From Mauremys mutica (lineage: Eukaryota > Chordata > Testudines > Geoemydidae): a stretch of DNA of 64,000 bases. Below the pieces are notes generated by a model. It was given only the letters and a program-made list of their open reading frames with translations. It had not been told where the DNA came from and made no database searches. Of the stretch, positions 22,695 through 34,862 are shown in pieces. The stretch covers positions 53,354,697 to 53,418,696 of the forward strand of contig NC_059072.1 in the NCBI RefSeq assembly GCF_020497125.1. The letters run 5' to 3'. The position numbers and the translations under genes are program-made. Positions within the stretch are counted from its first letter, which is position 1. Every line of letters starts with the position of its first letter.

Positions 22695-25285
22695 TGATCC
22701 CCAATGGGTTAATTTAGAAAAAAAATAACCAAGTAATTAAAGCCTGATTCTAATCTCACATCAGTATTACACTAGTCTACAAGATCAGAATCAGGCCCTT
22801 AGCCCTTTAAAATTGAACAGGTGCCTTTTGTTATTTTGAGAAAAAGGGTTTTGAAACAGCAGAAGCGTTGAAAACTTTGATCAATATTTTAGCATCCACA
22901 TCAGTTATCCATAGCTGTTATTGCACATAATGTCATTCAAAATGAAGTTGACACACACTTTCAAATATTGTCAATTATTGTGCAAACATTCTACATGCCA
23001 ATTAGGGTATAATGAAGCAATAATAAATGACAGGGAAGGTATTTACTGCCAGTTAATGACCAGATAGAGGAACTGAATCCTGATTTCTTGGGCCCTAAAA
23101 TTCAAGAATTAACCACTTGGAAATGCCTGACTTGGGGTCATTATTTCTATTCTAAATCATGTGAATCAAATGAATGAAGATAATATAAAGTAATTACCAT
23201 TTGATCTTTTTCCACTTTGTCTGATTAATGATGCCGTGATTACTTTTTTTTTTCCCCCCACTGTTTGCAGCACCATTCTTTTTCTAGCAGTTAATAACTG
23301 GTACAGCCAGAAAGCAGGACTTGATTCAGCGCTCTCTTTCACACATGGGTTTAGAACGTTGAGTAATATCAGGATTACATTATTGACTCTAAATTCAGTG
23401 CTTTCCTTCTCCTCTGCTTCAATTGCACTCCCTATCCATTCTACACAGGAGCACACCAGAATGTCCGGTGTATTTCTTTGGCTGGTGTGAATAGACATAG
23501 CTCAATTCAAGTCAATGGAGCTAAAACAATTCACATAGCTGAGGATCTGCCCTCATGTGTATGCCCCAAAAAGAGGATTCTGAAGTGTTCCATGGCAGGG
23601 AGGGTCATAATACATAGAGTATTTTTAGTCATGTTTTTCTTTAACAAAAAAAAAACTTGTATGAGTTCACTTCTTTTAAAAAATGCCTAAAAAAGCACAT
23701 CTGCTAGGAGATAATGAGGGGTCCATTTTGGAGTAAAGTCTAAAAAAGCATTAAAAGGGTGAAAGTATACAGGAGCCCTGAAAGTGTGTGCTTTAGATAT
23801 TCCAACATGAAATGTGAGTAATTTTCACTTTTTTTTTCCTTGCTAGTATGTTATCACTATCAAAGAGACAGCAGTGGTGCTCTATTTACTACTAGGGGAC
23901 AATCACAAAGGCAATGGTTGCAATGTCATGATTTGTATTTCATTTTTAACTACTGAGAGTAGAATATGTAATTTGCATGACCTTAATTTTCCTCACAACT
24001 TTTAGATGATTGATTATCTTTTCCTGGAGTGTTATTTTCTTAAAACGTTCCTTGTCAGAGTTATAGCTTATTGAACAAATGTACAAAGTATAATCTTAAT
24101 TTATTCTGTAGCCTCCATATTACCTTCTTGTATGAATCAGTTTCCAGATCACTCCTTGTTTGATGGCTCATCACAGCTTTCCGCTGTCTGAGAATTTTGC
24201 TGCAAATATATTTAAACCTTCATGGATTACTTCTGCAAGAAGATATAATGATTTCTGTAGTAGTATGGATGATTATTCTACATAAATTAAAGATGGGGGA
24301 ATAATATTCATTGGCAATTTTGACATTTTCATAATTATTTCTCAATAAATGTTTCCATTAGTCAGCCAACTCTATTGATAAGTCACTACTGGTGTTATGG
24401 ATTATAGGTTTACAGTTTCAGTTTATAGCTATGGAGTAGTTTTATTGATGCCACTTTTACAGCAATGCTGGAAAAAATGAGACAAATTTGTATTCAAAAC
24501 CTGCGTGATATCCCTTAATGCTGAGTTTGTATAGTACCTGGTATCTGATTATAATTCGGGGAGGGTATTCACTTTCCAGCAAATCCGGAAAAAGTGAATT
24601 TGTCACATCACAAGATGAAAAGAAAATTGTTTGGACATGCAAGAATGTGGAGGTGGATCCAAGCACATAGGAAAGAATAGAAGAAAAACACAAAAACTCA
24701 ACAGAGAGGACACAAAGGGAAGCTAAAAAGAACTCAAAGAGAGGAAGGGGCAAGAAGAAAGGACGGCAGAGATATAGGCAGGGACAAAGCTGTACAGGCC
24801 TTTGGAAGTGAGAAGACCTTACTTAGCTTTGGTGCAGAACGACTGAGATCCAGAGATGGATTCAAAGAGGGGGTTATGACGACAGCTGGTCAGAAGTTTA
24901 AAGGAATGATGATTCTTTGTACAGAAATGTTTCACCCAGTCTTATTACAGGTTCAGTGAAACTTTCACTGAAACACGGGCAGGTTTTGGGGTTCACAGCT
25001 CTGGCAGGAAAGCTGGCAGCCCCAGATCCTTTGATGCAGCCAGGCTCTGGGGGCTTTAAGACTCTCTGCTCCCCTAGGAGCATCTGAGTGAAATTGACAT
25101 TCATGTCAATTTTAATGGCTGCTATTCAGTGACAAGAATGTCAGTATCACATATCATTTCAGGAACACCATATTCCGGAACAAATATTCAGGGATCTCCA
25201 TTTTCCTGAGAAATTCCGTAAATTTGCTTTAATGCCAAATCAGAACAAAAGCAAATTCATAAATACCAAAATCCCCAGCAAAATG
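22695..25285. other. no gene seen
   Basis: AT-rich. A short dispersed repeat copy lies at 22741-22800 and another related piece near 23490-23555. Several homopolymer runs occur, for example A at 23645-23655 and T at 23829-23837. No family signature appears in any open frame. Confidence 0.5.
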
Positions 25286-25339
25286 AAAATGGGAAGTGAC
25301 TGGCTAGGTGATATCACCTAGCCAGTCATTTCCCATTTT
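25286..25339. repeat. 54-bp palindrome, no spacer
   Basis: Bases 25286-25312 are followed immediately by their reverse complement at 25313-25339, with one mismatch in 27. The centre is 'ggtgatatcacc'. It sits a few bases before an antisense CR1 piece. No protein or known element end was recognised. Confidence 0.95.
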
Positions 25340-25347
25340 GTAGTTGT

Positions 25348-25462
25348 GCATTTTCTTTTTCCTTCATAAGTGTAGTACTCTGCACTTGTCTTTACTGAAT
25401 TTCATCTTATTGATTTCAGACCAATTCTCTAATTTATCCAGGTCATTTTGAAGTCTAATCCT
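25348..25462 (-). pseudogene. CR1 reverse transcriptase fragment (antisense)
   Basis: Reading minus, the segment resembles the CR1 region just after the FADD motif, where the protein runs '...W...N.MKFN..KC..LH'. Recognisable plus-strand phrases are 'tactctgcacttgtctttac' and 'gaatttcatcttattgattt'. It is short, decayed and inverted relative to the CR1 piece that follows at 25463. Confidence 0.65.
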
Positions 25463-25773
25463 AAAGGCTTTTATAAAGAGGATGGTGATCATTTGTTCTC
25501 CATGTCCACTGAAATTAGGATAAATAATAACGGGACTAATCTGCAGCAGGGGAGATTTAGGTTAGATATTAGGAAAAACTTTCTAACTATAAAGGTAGTT
25601 ATATTCTAGAATAGCTTCCAAAGGAGGTGGTGGAATTGCCATCATTGGAGGTTTTTAAGATTAGGTTGGACAAACACTGTCAGAGATAGTCTAGGTTTAC
25701 TTGGTCCTGCCTCAGCTTGACTTGATGACCTCTTGAAGTCTCTTCTAGTCCTGCATTTCAGTGATTGTATGAT
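25463..25773 (+). pseudogene. CR1 LINE 3' fragment
   Basis: The 3' coding end and tail of a CR1 element: 'ggagatttaggttagatatt' and 'aggaaaaactttctaactat' (as in 38560-38595), then the terminal codons, the motif 'ttgatgacctcttgaagtct' and a degraded ATTCTATG-like end ('cagtgattgtatga'). It is heavily truncated at its 5' side and mutated. It meets the antisense CR1 fragment head to head. Confidence 0.8.
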
Positions 25774-25831
25774 TTGCACAGCCATTTGCTATACAAATGC
25801 TAAATTGCAGCTCCAAACTTTGTAGATGCAT

Positions 25832-25942
25832 TAGGGTGACCAGATGTCCCGATTTTATAGGGACAGTCCCGATTTTTGGGACTTTTTCTTATATTGGCTC
25901 CTATTACCTCCCACCCCCCATATTTGGTGTCTGGTCACCCTA
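25832..25942. mobile_element. 111-bp hAT MITE with perfect TSD
   Basis: It starts 'tagggtgaccagatgtc' and ends with the inverted 'ggtgtctggtcaccctA', giving a perfect 13-base terminal repeat. The 8-bp TSD AGATGCAT is identical at 25824-25831 and 25943-25950. The interior has 'gtcccgattttatagggaca', itself an internal inverted phrase, and a C-run. It has no coding capacity. A truncated relative is at 48598-48643. Confidence 0.95.
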
Positions 25943-26553
25943 AGATGCATGGACTGATACATCTTTAAACCAATTGTGTTTGTCTTCTTCAAAAATCAGC
26001 ACAACATTTGGCATGGTTGTCAGCCATCCTTTAAGGAAAACCCTCTACTACAAAAGCCAGGGTGTCATACTGCCAGTAGGGAGGATGGACATTCATAGGC
26101 AATTTTATATAGGGCCGCTTGCACATTTTCTTCCCATGCCCTCCTGGTATAAGATAGACCACTTAGTTCCTGATCTGCCCAATGACTTCAGAGATGGGCT
26201 TTAGATTAAGTCTACAGTCCCTCATTTTTGTGAGCAAAACTCACCTCAAAAATGATAATCAGTTTTCTATTCATTTAAATTTTCCTCATATCTGTTTTAA
26301 AGTGGTTTTATTCAAGCAATAAAATTATCAAATAAGTGACTTCACATTACATTAAATTAATGCTAAGAGCCTATCAGGAACTGACAAAAGCAAGGACATT
26401 CAAACAAAGCTGTCACTCCACTCACTCGAAGTGACAAGCTATACAACAAATGTCCTTGTTTTGATTATGATTTGTAGCTCTAATTTTGTTTCAACATATC
26501 TGCGGTATTTGTGCTATTATGGCCCATTAAAAGTAGTTGAGAGTCCTTGATGG

Positions 26554-26825
26554 ACATAAGAACATAAGAATGGCCATACTGGGTCAGATCAAAGGTCCAT
26601 CCAGCCCAGTATCCTGTTTATCGACAGTGACCAATGCCAGGTGCCCCACAGCGAGTGAACCTAACAGGTAATCATCAAGTGATCTCTCTCCTGCCATCCA
26701 TCTCCACCCTCTGATAAAAGAGGCTAGGGACACCATTCCTTACCCATCCTGGCTAATAGCCATTAATGGATTTAGCCTCCATGAATTTATCTAGTTCTCT
26801 TTTAAATACTGTTATAGTTCTATGG
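26554..26825 (-). mobile_element. CR1/L3-like LINE 3' end (minus strand)
   Basis: On the minus strand it ends in TTCTTATG octamers ('gttcttatgttcttatg'), the tail style of CR1-group LINEs. Just upstream is the usual 'tgacccagtatggccattct' phrase. At its 5' side a short frame reads like the CR1 C-terminus ('KREIDKFMEAKSINGY'). Everything further 5' is missing, typical of incomplete reverse transcription. The 3' UTR is non-coding. Confidence 0.85.
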
Positions 26826-29800
26826 ACCTTTAAATAATGAGATAAATGTTGAAAACACTAAGCAGAAAATGAAAGCACAACAGCCATTATTCAATGGACG
26901 AATTTGGTGAGGTGAATAACGCTTTGAAAACTGTAACTTCACTGACTGTGACATTTTTGGCCCATATTCTGTTATCCTGAACATTGAGTGGCACCTTACT
27001 CCACTCCTAGCCCCACTGACTTGCCAGAATATGGCCCTCTGACACTATGACTTAGAACCCCAAAACTCCATTCATCTGTGCAAAGGATTTATCTGACCCT
27101 CATTACTATAGTGTTTGAGAGCCACACAAGTTTTAATGTATTTATCCTCACAACACACTTGGGAGGTAGTGCAGTCAGGTAAACCAAGTCTTTAGCTAGC
27201 TACTGCCCTACTCACTGGACCATTCCCTTCCTCTTAAAATTAACAATTCCATTTCCCAAGCAAAGCTTCCATTGCTTTCAATGGGAATTCTATGATAAAA
27301 ATGGATTTTTATTTGGAGTGAGATTGGAATGTTGTCAGAGCTGAAATTTTGGTTTTGTGGACTGGCTCTTCTTTTATGAAAAGAAAGTATTGGTTTGCTA
27401 CTGTTTGTCTTAATCGGGCTGTATTTTAGGTATTTTCAAGGGAGCACAGAGGCGGGGGGAAGGTGTTGCTTTTATGATTATTTGTACTAATTAAAATAAA
27501 ATAAATACATTGTTAATCTTTCCCATCCCAGGATTCCAGCCCTTGAAACCTTCCTCCCATCCAGCCACATCTTGACAGACTGAATGCCCTTTAGTCTTGA
27601 TAAAAGCACAGTGTATTTTAGATGTATATACAGTACACTTTAAATAATGTGTGACTCTTGTTTCCACGAAAAGTGTTAAGCTGACAACCCTGAAGACTGG
27701 AGTCCTCTATCCACAAATCCGATACAGAACTGGCAGCAGCATGGCTGTCAATCCAGCAACTTTCAGGAACTCTAAATTCACACGTACGTACACAATTGTG
27801 GGGAAAAAATAAACTTGATTATTTCAAACATTCACACCTCTCTTCATTCCCTGGTTCCACGCAGGACTGAAATAGGAAATGTCATGACATTTTCTAGCAC
27901 TGCAGTTGCCTGAGGGAAAAACAGAACTGACAACCCCTAAAGAAATTGTCTTGTTCAGCTATCTCCAGTCCAACTTGCAGATTAAAGTCTGGTTTATCCA
28001 AATCAAAGCTCCAAATTTCTTTTAGATTTACCAATCACGACTTTGGTCCTCATGGGTCTTCTCTCTAAAAAGATGGTGGCACTTAGAATAAATCTGCATT
28101 TTACAGACTCAACTCTCAGCAAAGTGGAAGCAGGTGTGTCTACTGAAATGCCCCTATTGTCTTTTCTGACATTCATTCAGGTCCCATCCATAACAAGATT
28201 CTTCTCTTCCTGATTCTGGGAATATTCCAGGAAATCCAAGCTATCAGGTTACCATGTTATAGTTCAAGGGGAGTGTTCTATACCCAAATGCAGAGTTTAA
28301 ATTGCATAGACAGATCTTCAGTTTTTTGAAAGGAGAAATGTAAATGTAAAGAGCTCACAAAGAAAAAGAACTTGTCCTAAAATTTGAGAGATGTTTTGCA
28401 AATTTACCCTCCAGACATTTTTATGCATGTATGTAAATCTCTTCTGAATCCAGGCCTTGGGCAGCAATCTCTTTGGGTCAGGGACCATATTTTCATTAGA
28501 TGCGTATGGACTAGCATAATGGGCCCCCAATTGAAGCCTCTGGTCACTACTGCAATACAAATTAATAACAACACAGTGTTTATCTGCAGTGCTGATACAG
28601 AGTTACTTTCTACTGTATGTATATTAACTTATAATATGGGGTTAATATGATACCTCATAATGATCCCTCTGGAGCCATTAAAAGGGTGTCATGGCAAAGT
28701 GCCACTTATTAACAGCCTCAAAAATAACCATTACAAAGCCTAATGTCAAATATTTGCTTGTTAATATCTTCACAACATAGACTGACACATGGAATCTACT
28801 TATCAGTGTTTCTTTATTCTTTATTGTTTTTTTTCTTTCCTGTTTTTCAGTTTCTTATTCACTGTTTTCTCCTTCTCCTGAAAAGGTTTGTTTGATTTTT
28901 TTGTTAAACCAGTAAGGAAAGAAAATTATATTAGACAAAAGAGTCCAGTAAAATACATTTGTCATAAGCTGACAAAAAGCAAAGAGTCATACTAAGGATG
29001 AACCCACAGCTCCTAAGTCATCCTGGGCCTGTTGCTGTGAAGTGATGAATGCCATTGGCTTTAGCAGAAATGAGTGTAGCTCAGCTTCTTGCAGGATTGG
29101 GCCCTTGTACTTGTACTGGATACAGTATGTGCTCCCAACTTTTTTCTGAGAATCCTGTAAGTATGTGAATGAAAGAACTGTAAATTGTATGACGGCTTTG
29201 GACTATGCTGAAGAGAGAGAGAATGAGAAAAGTGGACTTGCTAGTCCCTCTGTCAGTGAGCACTACGGCTTAGAGAAATGCCCAAGAGGAGAAGAGGGAG
29301 GAAGAACAAAGGAAGCAGGAAGGAAGGCTGGATGTTACTAAAACACAACAAATTGCCATTATAGGAAAGGAGTCTTCATGGAAAGTGCCAAAAGGTAGAT
29401 ATGGATTTACAACAAGCTTTTTGGCTGTATCATTGCCTTGGGATATTATATAAGATATAGGAAAATTCAAATAAAGGGAGTATTTTCACAGTAAAATATA
29501 TTTTTCTGAAAAAATAAGAGATGTGGAGAACATCCTTATGTTACCTAAATCAGTGGAGAAACTGTCTGAAGATGAATTATCCTTATAGTGTATTAAGATT
29601 AACTCCTAAAGTGTAAAAGCTAGTCTCATGAGTAGCCTGTTCCAAAAATTGCAGTACCAGAGACAGAATTAAATTTTCACCTCATTTTTTTCAAAATGTT
29701 TTCATTTTCTTTAGCTGACTCTATACACATCTCAAAACTCTGAACCTGATCTTTCATATTTGCCCAGGTTTTCTATTCCTTTGGGGCCTCCATATCCCAC

Positions 29801-32462
29801 CAGGCATTCAAACTCAGATGATTTGACCACTCATTTCACATACATTAGAGAGAAGTACAATGGTCTGCTACTTTTTAAAATAAACTATTGGGCCTAGGCA
29901 TTAGCCTAACCCCAGATGGAACAGGGTACTGGAGGTTAGTACATAAGCACAAAATGAGGAACTCATTAATGTAAACAAAATCATTTCATGCTAGTCAAAG
30001 AAAAGCATTGGTCCTCTGTGGAAACAGGATACAAATCAAACAAGCAACACCACTGTGTGTGCCAGTGTTATCTATCACTCCACATATCTAGTAAATATTT
30101 AAATGAGACAAATAGCCAAAATGAAATTTCAACATAATAAAATTCAACAAATCACCTAAATAAATTACTATGCTATGCCAATAAAACAGGCATTACAAAT
30201 GTTATATTTGTGTTTAGGTGCTGTTTGCTCTAGTTCTGAGAACGGTATAAGCCACTATATTTAGGTGGAAGCAGCTGTCTGCCTGAATGATTTCAGGTCC
30301 CTCAGTTACATGTCATTTTGTATCTTTTTTATCCTTGAGTACAAATTTGAAAATCTTAGCACATGCTGTGTTATTACCTTGTAATATAAAATCTTATCTA
30401 TGCTCTCTTTAATTGTGCCAGCTTATCTCTTTAAGCTGTCAACTTTGCTTAGAAAATTCTCTCTAAGCTTATTTATCTACCACACTTCTTATTCCTGGGA
30501 CTAAAGCATATTATCCAGACCTGATAGGAATCCTTCAATTACTTTATTCATTACCTACCTTCCAAAACAAGCAGAAATAAATTACCAATACTAACAGCAG
30601 AATGCATATTTTTCCGTACAAAAGGACATGCTTCTATAAGGTCTAGGGCCACATTCACTTCAATTAAACCAAAATAATAATAAAATGAGGCTAATTTAAT
30701 GGTGAGTTAAATTCTGTGCTGTCTTCCTGCCATGACTGGTTTATTTCTTACTATCAATTTTAATCTAGTCTTGAGATTAGCCACATCAGCCTGAGTTCAG
30801 TTTCCTTTGCTTGACTTAAGACAAGTCAATATGAGAACTTACAGCCACTCCATCATGTCAGGGCCCTTACTAATTTTTTAAAGTGCAGTGTCTAGCATTT
30901 CCTTTAAACCAGGACCTGGTACTAAGAATGGAGCTACCTGTAGATACTGAGAGTACAATGGAACCATCACAGTGCAAACACACTGATGTCAATTAGCCAT
31001 TCCTAACCAAAATAATAGGCTCTGATTCTTCACTATAGGGTGGACATTTTGTACCACACCACAGGGGCTTTCTGGGTGGAAAGACAGTTTAGCTGCCCAT
31101 GGGAGATTCTCCCCGGCTTTGGGAGAAATCTCTGATAGTACAAAGACTGTATAGTGGCACCTCTGCCTATAACCAGCACTGGGGGCACAGTCTGGAAAAA
31201 GATGTGACAAAGATGGCTGTAATGGTGTGGCTGGAGTAGCACCCCTTTTTGGACCTTCCTGGTGTCCTGACATGGCCGTGGATCTCCCTTGGAGGAAGGG
31301 GAGGAAGTCTCAGCTCCCTGTGTTTTTGGGATGCTGGAAGGGGTTAGCCCCGAAATGTTCCCAAGAAAAAAGTAAAATCAACTTTTGGGTTGATTTTTTG
31401 GAATTGGGTCATCACCAATCTCTGAAACAGCTTCTTAGCTGAGCATCATTCTGTCCTGGGATGGGCTAAGTGCTTTTCCCTCAGTAGCTGCCCTGGCTAT
31501 TGGTCCTGTTTCTCCACCCTCAAATCTTCCTTCACACAGAGAGACTGAGCTCCATCCTGTTTTCTCCTCAATCAGCCCTGAACTGGGCCAGATTCTCTCC
31601 TTTTATTCTCCCTTTTATTCTCGGGGGCCTGAAAGAACTTGGGGAGAGTACTTTGGAACAAGAAGGAGTCCATCAGTGCCTCATTAGGAACAGGAACAGC
31701 AAGGGGGTGCTTCACTGCCTCATATTAGGGTCAGCCATACAGAATCCAGAAATGGAACACTCTGCAGAATCTGACACAGAACCAAGACCACAGAAAGTGG
31801 ACCAGACCCAAGGCCTCAATTTTAAACCTCCAGTAATTTTTTCTCATGTTTGGGTCCAGTTTTTTTAGTCCAGACCTGATTTCTACTATCCAGATTGGGT
31901 GATACAGAACTCTGGTTAGCTGGTTCAAATTTTCCAGCTATGTTTGTCATCCCTATGAACTACACAACAGAGTGAACTAGCTAGGCATGTATTTTTTCCA
32001 ACCAAATGTGTAGACATGGTGGGTTCATTAAAAAATCCAAAATACTATGATGTTGTAATTCAGAGCTGGACTTTATACTTCAAGAACAATCTTAAGCCAT
32101 CGCTGAAGAAATACAAGAACTGTAGCTAATGAAAAATGCAAATGCAGTTCATTAAATTTTAGAATTAAGTCTTACATTGAATAATATCCCATAGCTGTAT
32201 TCTGCAAATTTGGCAAGGCTTTACAATTTTCTTATAATGGCAATGAAGAAAAATTCATTTTAATTGTAATACCTTTGGCTAGAAGAGCAAAGCAAGTATC
32301 AACTGCCTTGTAAAGATTTCATTAAGCTTAAATAACCTCTAGCTTCTTACATATAATTGTTCTAAATCATGGAAGTGTAAATTAATTTTTGTGAGTAATC
32401 CATGTAATTTTTCAGGAATTAACTTACCAAAGCAGCGGTACTTAAATACAGGAGCAGAGAAT
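26826..32462. other. 5.6 kb without a supported gene
   Basis: No recognisable exon, LINE or element ends. A dispersed-repeat piece lies near 26965-27035 and another near 29044-29103. Open frames such as 31500-31868 (+, 122 codons) show no domain signature and no flanking splice context I would trust. The composition is that of unique intergenic or intronic DNA. Confidence 0.5.
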
Positions 32463-32918
32463 CTAAGGCTATGTCTACATTTACAATGGCATGTAGAGTG
32501 CCTACACTGTATGCTCTTCTAGCGTGGGTATAAATAGCAGTATTGGTAAGGCATTGCTTAGGTGAGTAGAGTAAAGACATACCAGAACCTTGGGATATGT
32601 CCCCAACATGGCTCTCTACACACCCATAAGTGCCTCCCATGTTTACACTGGTGTTTTGAGCAGTATAATGCACCACTGCCTCCCCGCTGCCAGAACCATT
32701 CCCCACCACAGGCAAAGGCTCTGGCAGCAAGGAGGCAGTGGGCAAAGGCTCCAACAGCGTGGAGCTGCTGAAGCCTTTCCCTGCTGCCTCCCCACTGCCA
32801 GAGCCTTTCACTGCCACATGTAGTTACATAGCGCAATGTGGACACAGCATGCTTTTCATTGTGGCATGTAGCTACATGTACCCTACACACCACTGTGAAT
32901 GTTAACTAGGCCTAAGCG
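32463..32918. mobile_element. hAT-like MITE, about 455 bp
   Basis: The left end 'ctaaggctatgtctacattt' and the reverse complement of the right end ('cttaggcctagttaacattc') are related, and 'atggcatgtag' near 32488 recurs inverted at the right ('gtggcatgtagctacatg'). The GC-rich middle has two near-inverted blocks around 'ctgcctccccgctgccaga' (32680) and 'ctgcctccccactgccaga' (32785). No transposase and no exact TSD were found, so the copy is old. Confidence 0.6.
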
Positions 32919-33902
32919 ATTATGCCATATAACCCACCACACTTATTGGCCAGAACCTCAGCTGGTATCAATTGGAATATTAAATTGGTTTCATCTCAGC
33001 TAATCTGATTTACACCAGCTGAGGATGTGGTCCATAGTTTTGCCTTTTGTTTCTTGAAAAGTGAGGATAAAGTAGCCACAGGAGGGGAACTGTAATATAC
33101 TATCACATTTTGGGGCTGGGGAGAATAATACTTTATACCTTTTCTGAATTCAAACATTGCACCAAAGTATACACTAAAAACAAAACAAAGACAAAGGAAT
33201 TATATGCTACTGTTGGCCATTCTTGATCACTTTTTAGGTTTCTAAATGTAAACCCCTTTTACTGATTCATTACAATAACAATGTTAAATCATGAGTGAGT
33301 TAGTATCAAAGCACCATATTCTTCCCTCAGTCAGCTTGTGGAACTCCTGCTGCTATCTGTGGAGTCTGTCCTTGTGTAGAGGGAAAGAATTGTTCCTCCA
33401 TTTTTGGTGCACTGCGCCTTTAAACAAAGACTCTCTCTCCTCCCTCAAGAAGCATGTATGAGGCAGTTGCCATATTGTGTTTCAGTTTACAGATGGAAAA
33501 TCACTGTGATTGACTATAAAGCCCAGAGAGAGAATGAACAATCTTTTTTGGCTATGTAGCTGAAATGAAAGTAATCTAGATTGAAGAAGTGAGTAACCTT
33601 TGCTTTTCAAAGATAGGAAACCATAGTATCAGCTGGGTATTTATGCAAAGGTGAATGGGAGAGGATAGTCCTATAGTAAGTGTAACTGTCTTTGTAGTTA
33701 TTTGTGAAAGATAGAAGCACTGATTACAGGTCAAGTTTTGTTCTCATTTACACCAGTGTGAATCCATTACATCTACTTGCATAAGTAATGCCAGAGGGTG
33801 CCCTTCTGGATTCATCCTTAGCCTAACTGAAGTGAAATTAATGGATTTACACTGGGCAGAATTTATCCCACCTTGTTTAGCTATCTTTAACATATAGAGT
33901 TG

Positions 33903-33995
33903 TTTGTGTATGCATGTGTATACACAAAAAGTGTGTGTATATACATACACAGTGATTCCCTCGGTACAGACACACACACTCACACACGCAAACAA
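33903..33995. repeat. TG/CA-rich low-complexity tract
   Basis: It alternates TG-rich and CA-rich parts, including 'gtgtatgcatgtgtatacac' and later 'cacacacactcacacacg'. The two halves are roughly complementary and could fold back. It is a simple repeat by composition. Confidence 0.7.
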
Positions 33996-34823
33996 CGTGC
34001 ATGTCCAGTAACACAAATTATGAAAATGAGACTTGATGTTTTACATCAGAATAATGATTATAGGCCAGACGTTTGTTCTGATATACATCATATTTGCTCT
34101 CTATATGATATTTTCTTCTCAGTCATGCTGGAGAAATTAACCTAATGGAAGTCAATGCCTTGCACTAACATAACTGGAGGATGTAATAAGGATATACAAG
34201 TCAATGCAGAATTTGACCCCTTAAGATACTATTATGTTGTAAATTAGACAATTGCCATAAACTTGACTTTCTAAAGATCTGTTGTGCATTTTCTATTTTG
34301 CAATCATTTAACCTTATTCATTAGCTTTATGCTTCAACTGAGAGTTTTAAAGTTTCATTTGTCATCTATGTCTGACACACAAAGAGAAAAACAAAATAGG
34401 TTTTTTTGTGCATAAAAAGCACAGCGTGCTATAAATCAGATTAGGGAGCTATGATTTCATTTGCATTCAATCTGTGAAAGAAAAGATTTGACAAAAATTA
34501 ATGGGACCAATTGTAAAACTATTTTATCATTGTAATGTATCTTACAGACACTCTGAGGACTACAGAATTTTTTGGGATCAATCAGAATCAAAGAAGTTTA
34601 GATACCGCTGTACGAATAGTTGCCTGCCTACCCCCCAACAAATTCTGTGGTTAAGCAAAACTCTCAGTGAGGTCAAATAATTAAGCATCTGCCCTTGTAA
34701 TGAATTGTGATGATTGGCCCTTTGTTGAATAAATATCTTTGTAGCCTCTCACTTCATTCAGTACTGGAACCACTTATACACCACTTTCATTCTTCTTCTT
34801 CTTCATCCTCACCATTTTAATGT

Positions 34824-34862
34824 ATATCATTCCTTAAATGTATTATGCTTAAGGAATGATAT
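34824..34862. repeat. perfect 14-bp hairpin, 11-nt loop
   Basis: The left arm ATATCATTCCTTAA (34824-34837) and its exact reverse complement (34849-34862) enclose an 11-base loop. No T-run follows and this is a eukaryotic sequence, so it is not called a terminator. Confidence 0.85.
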
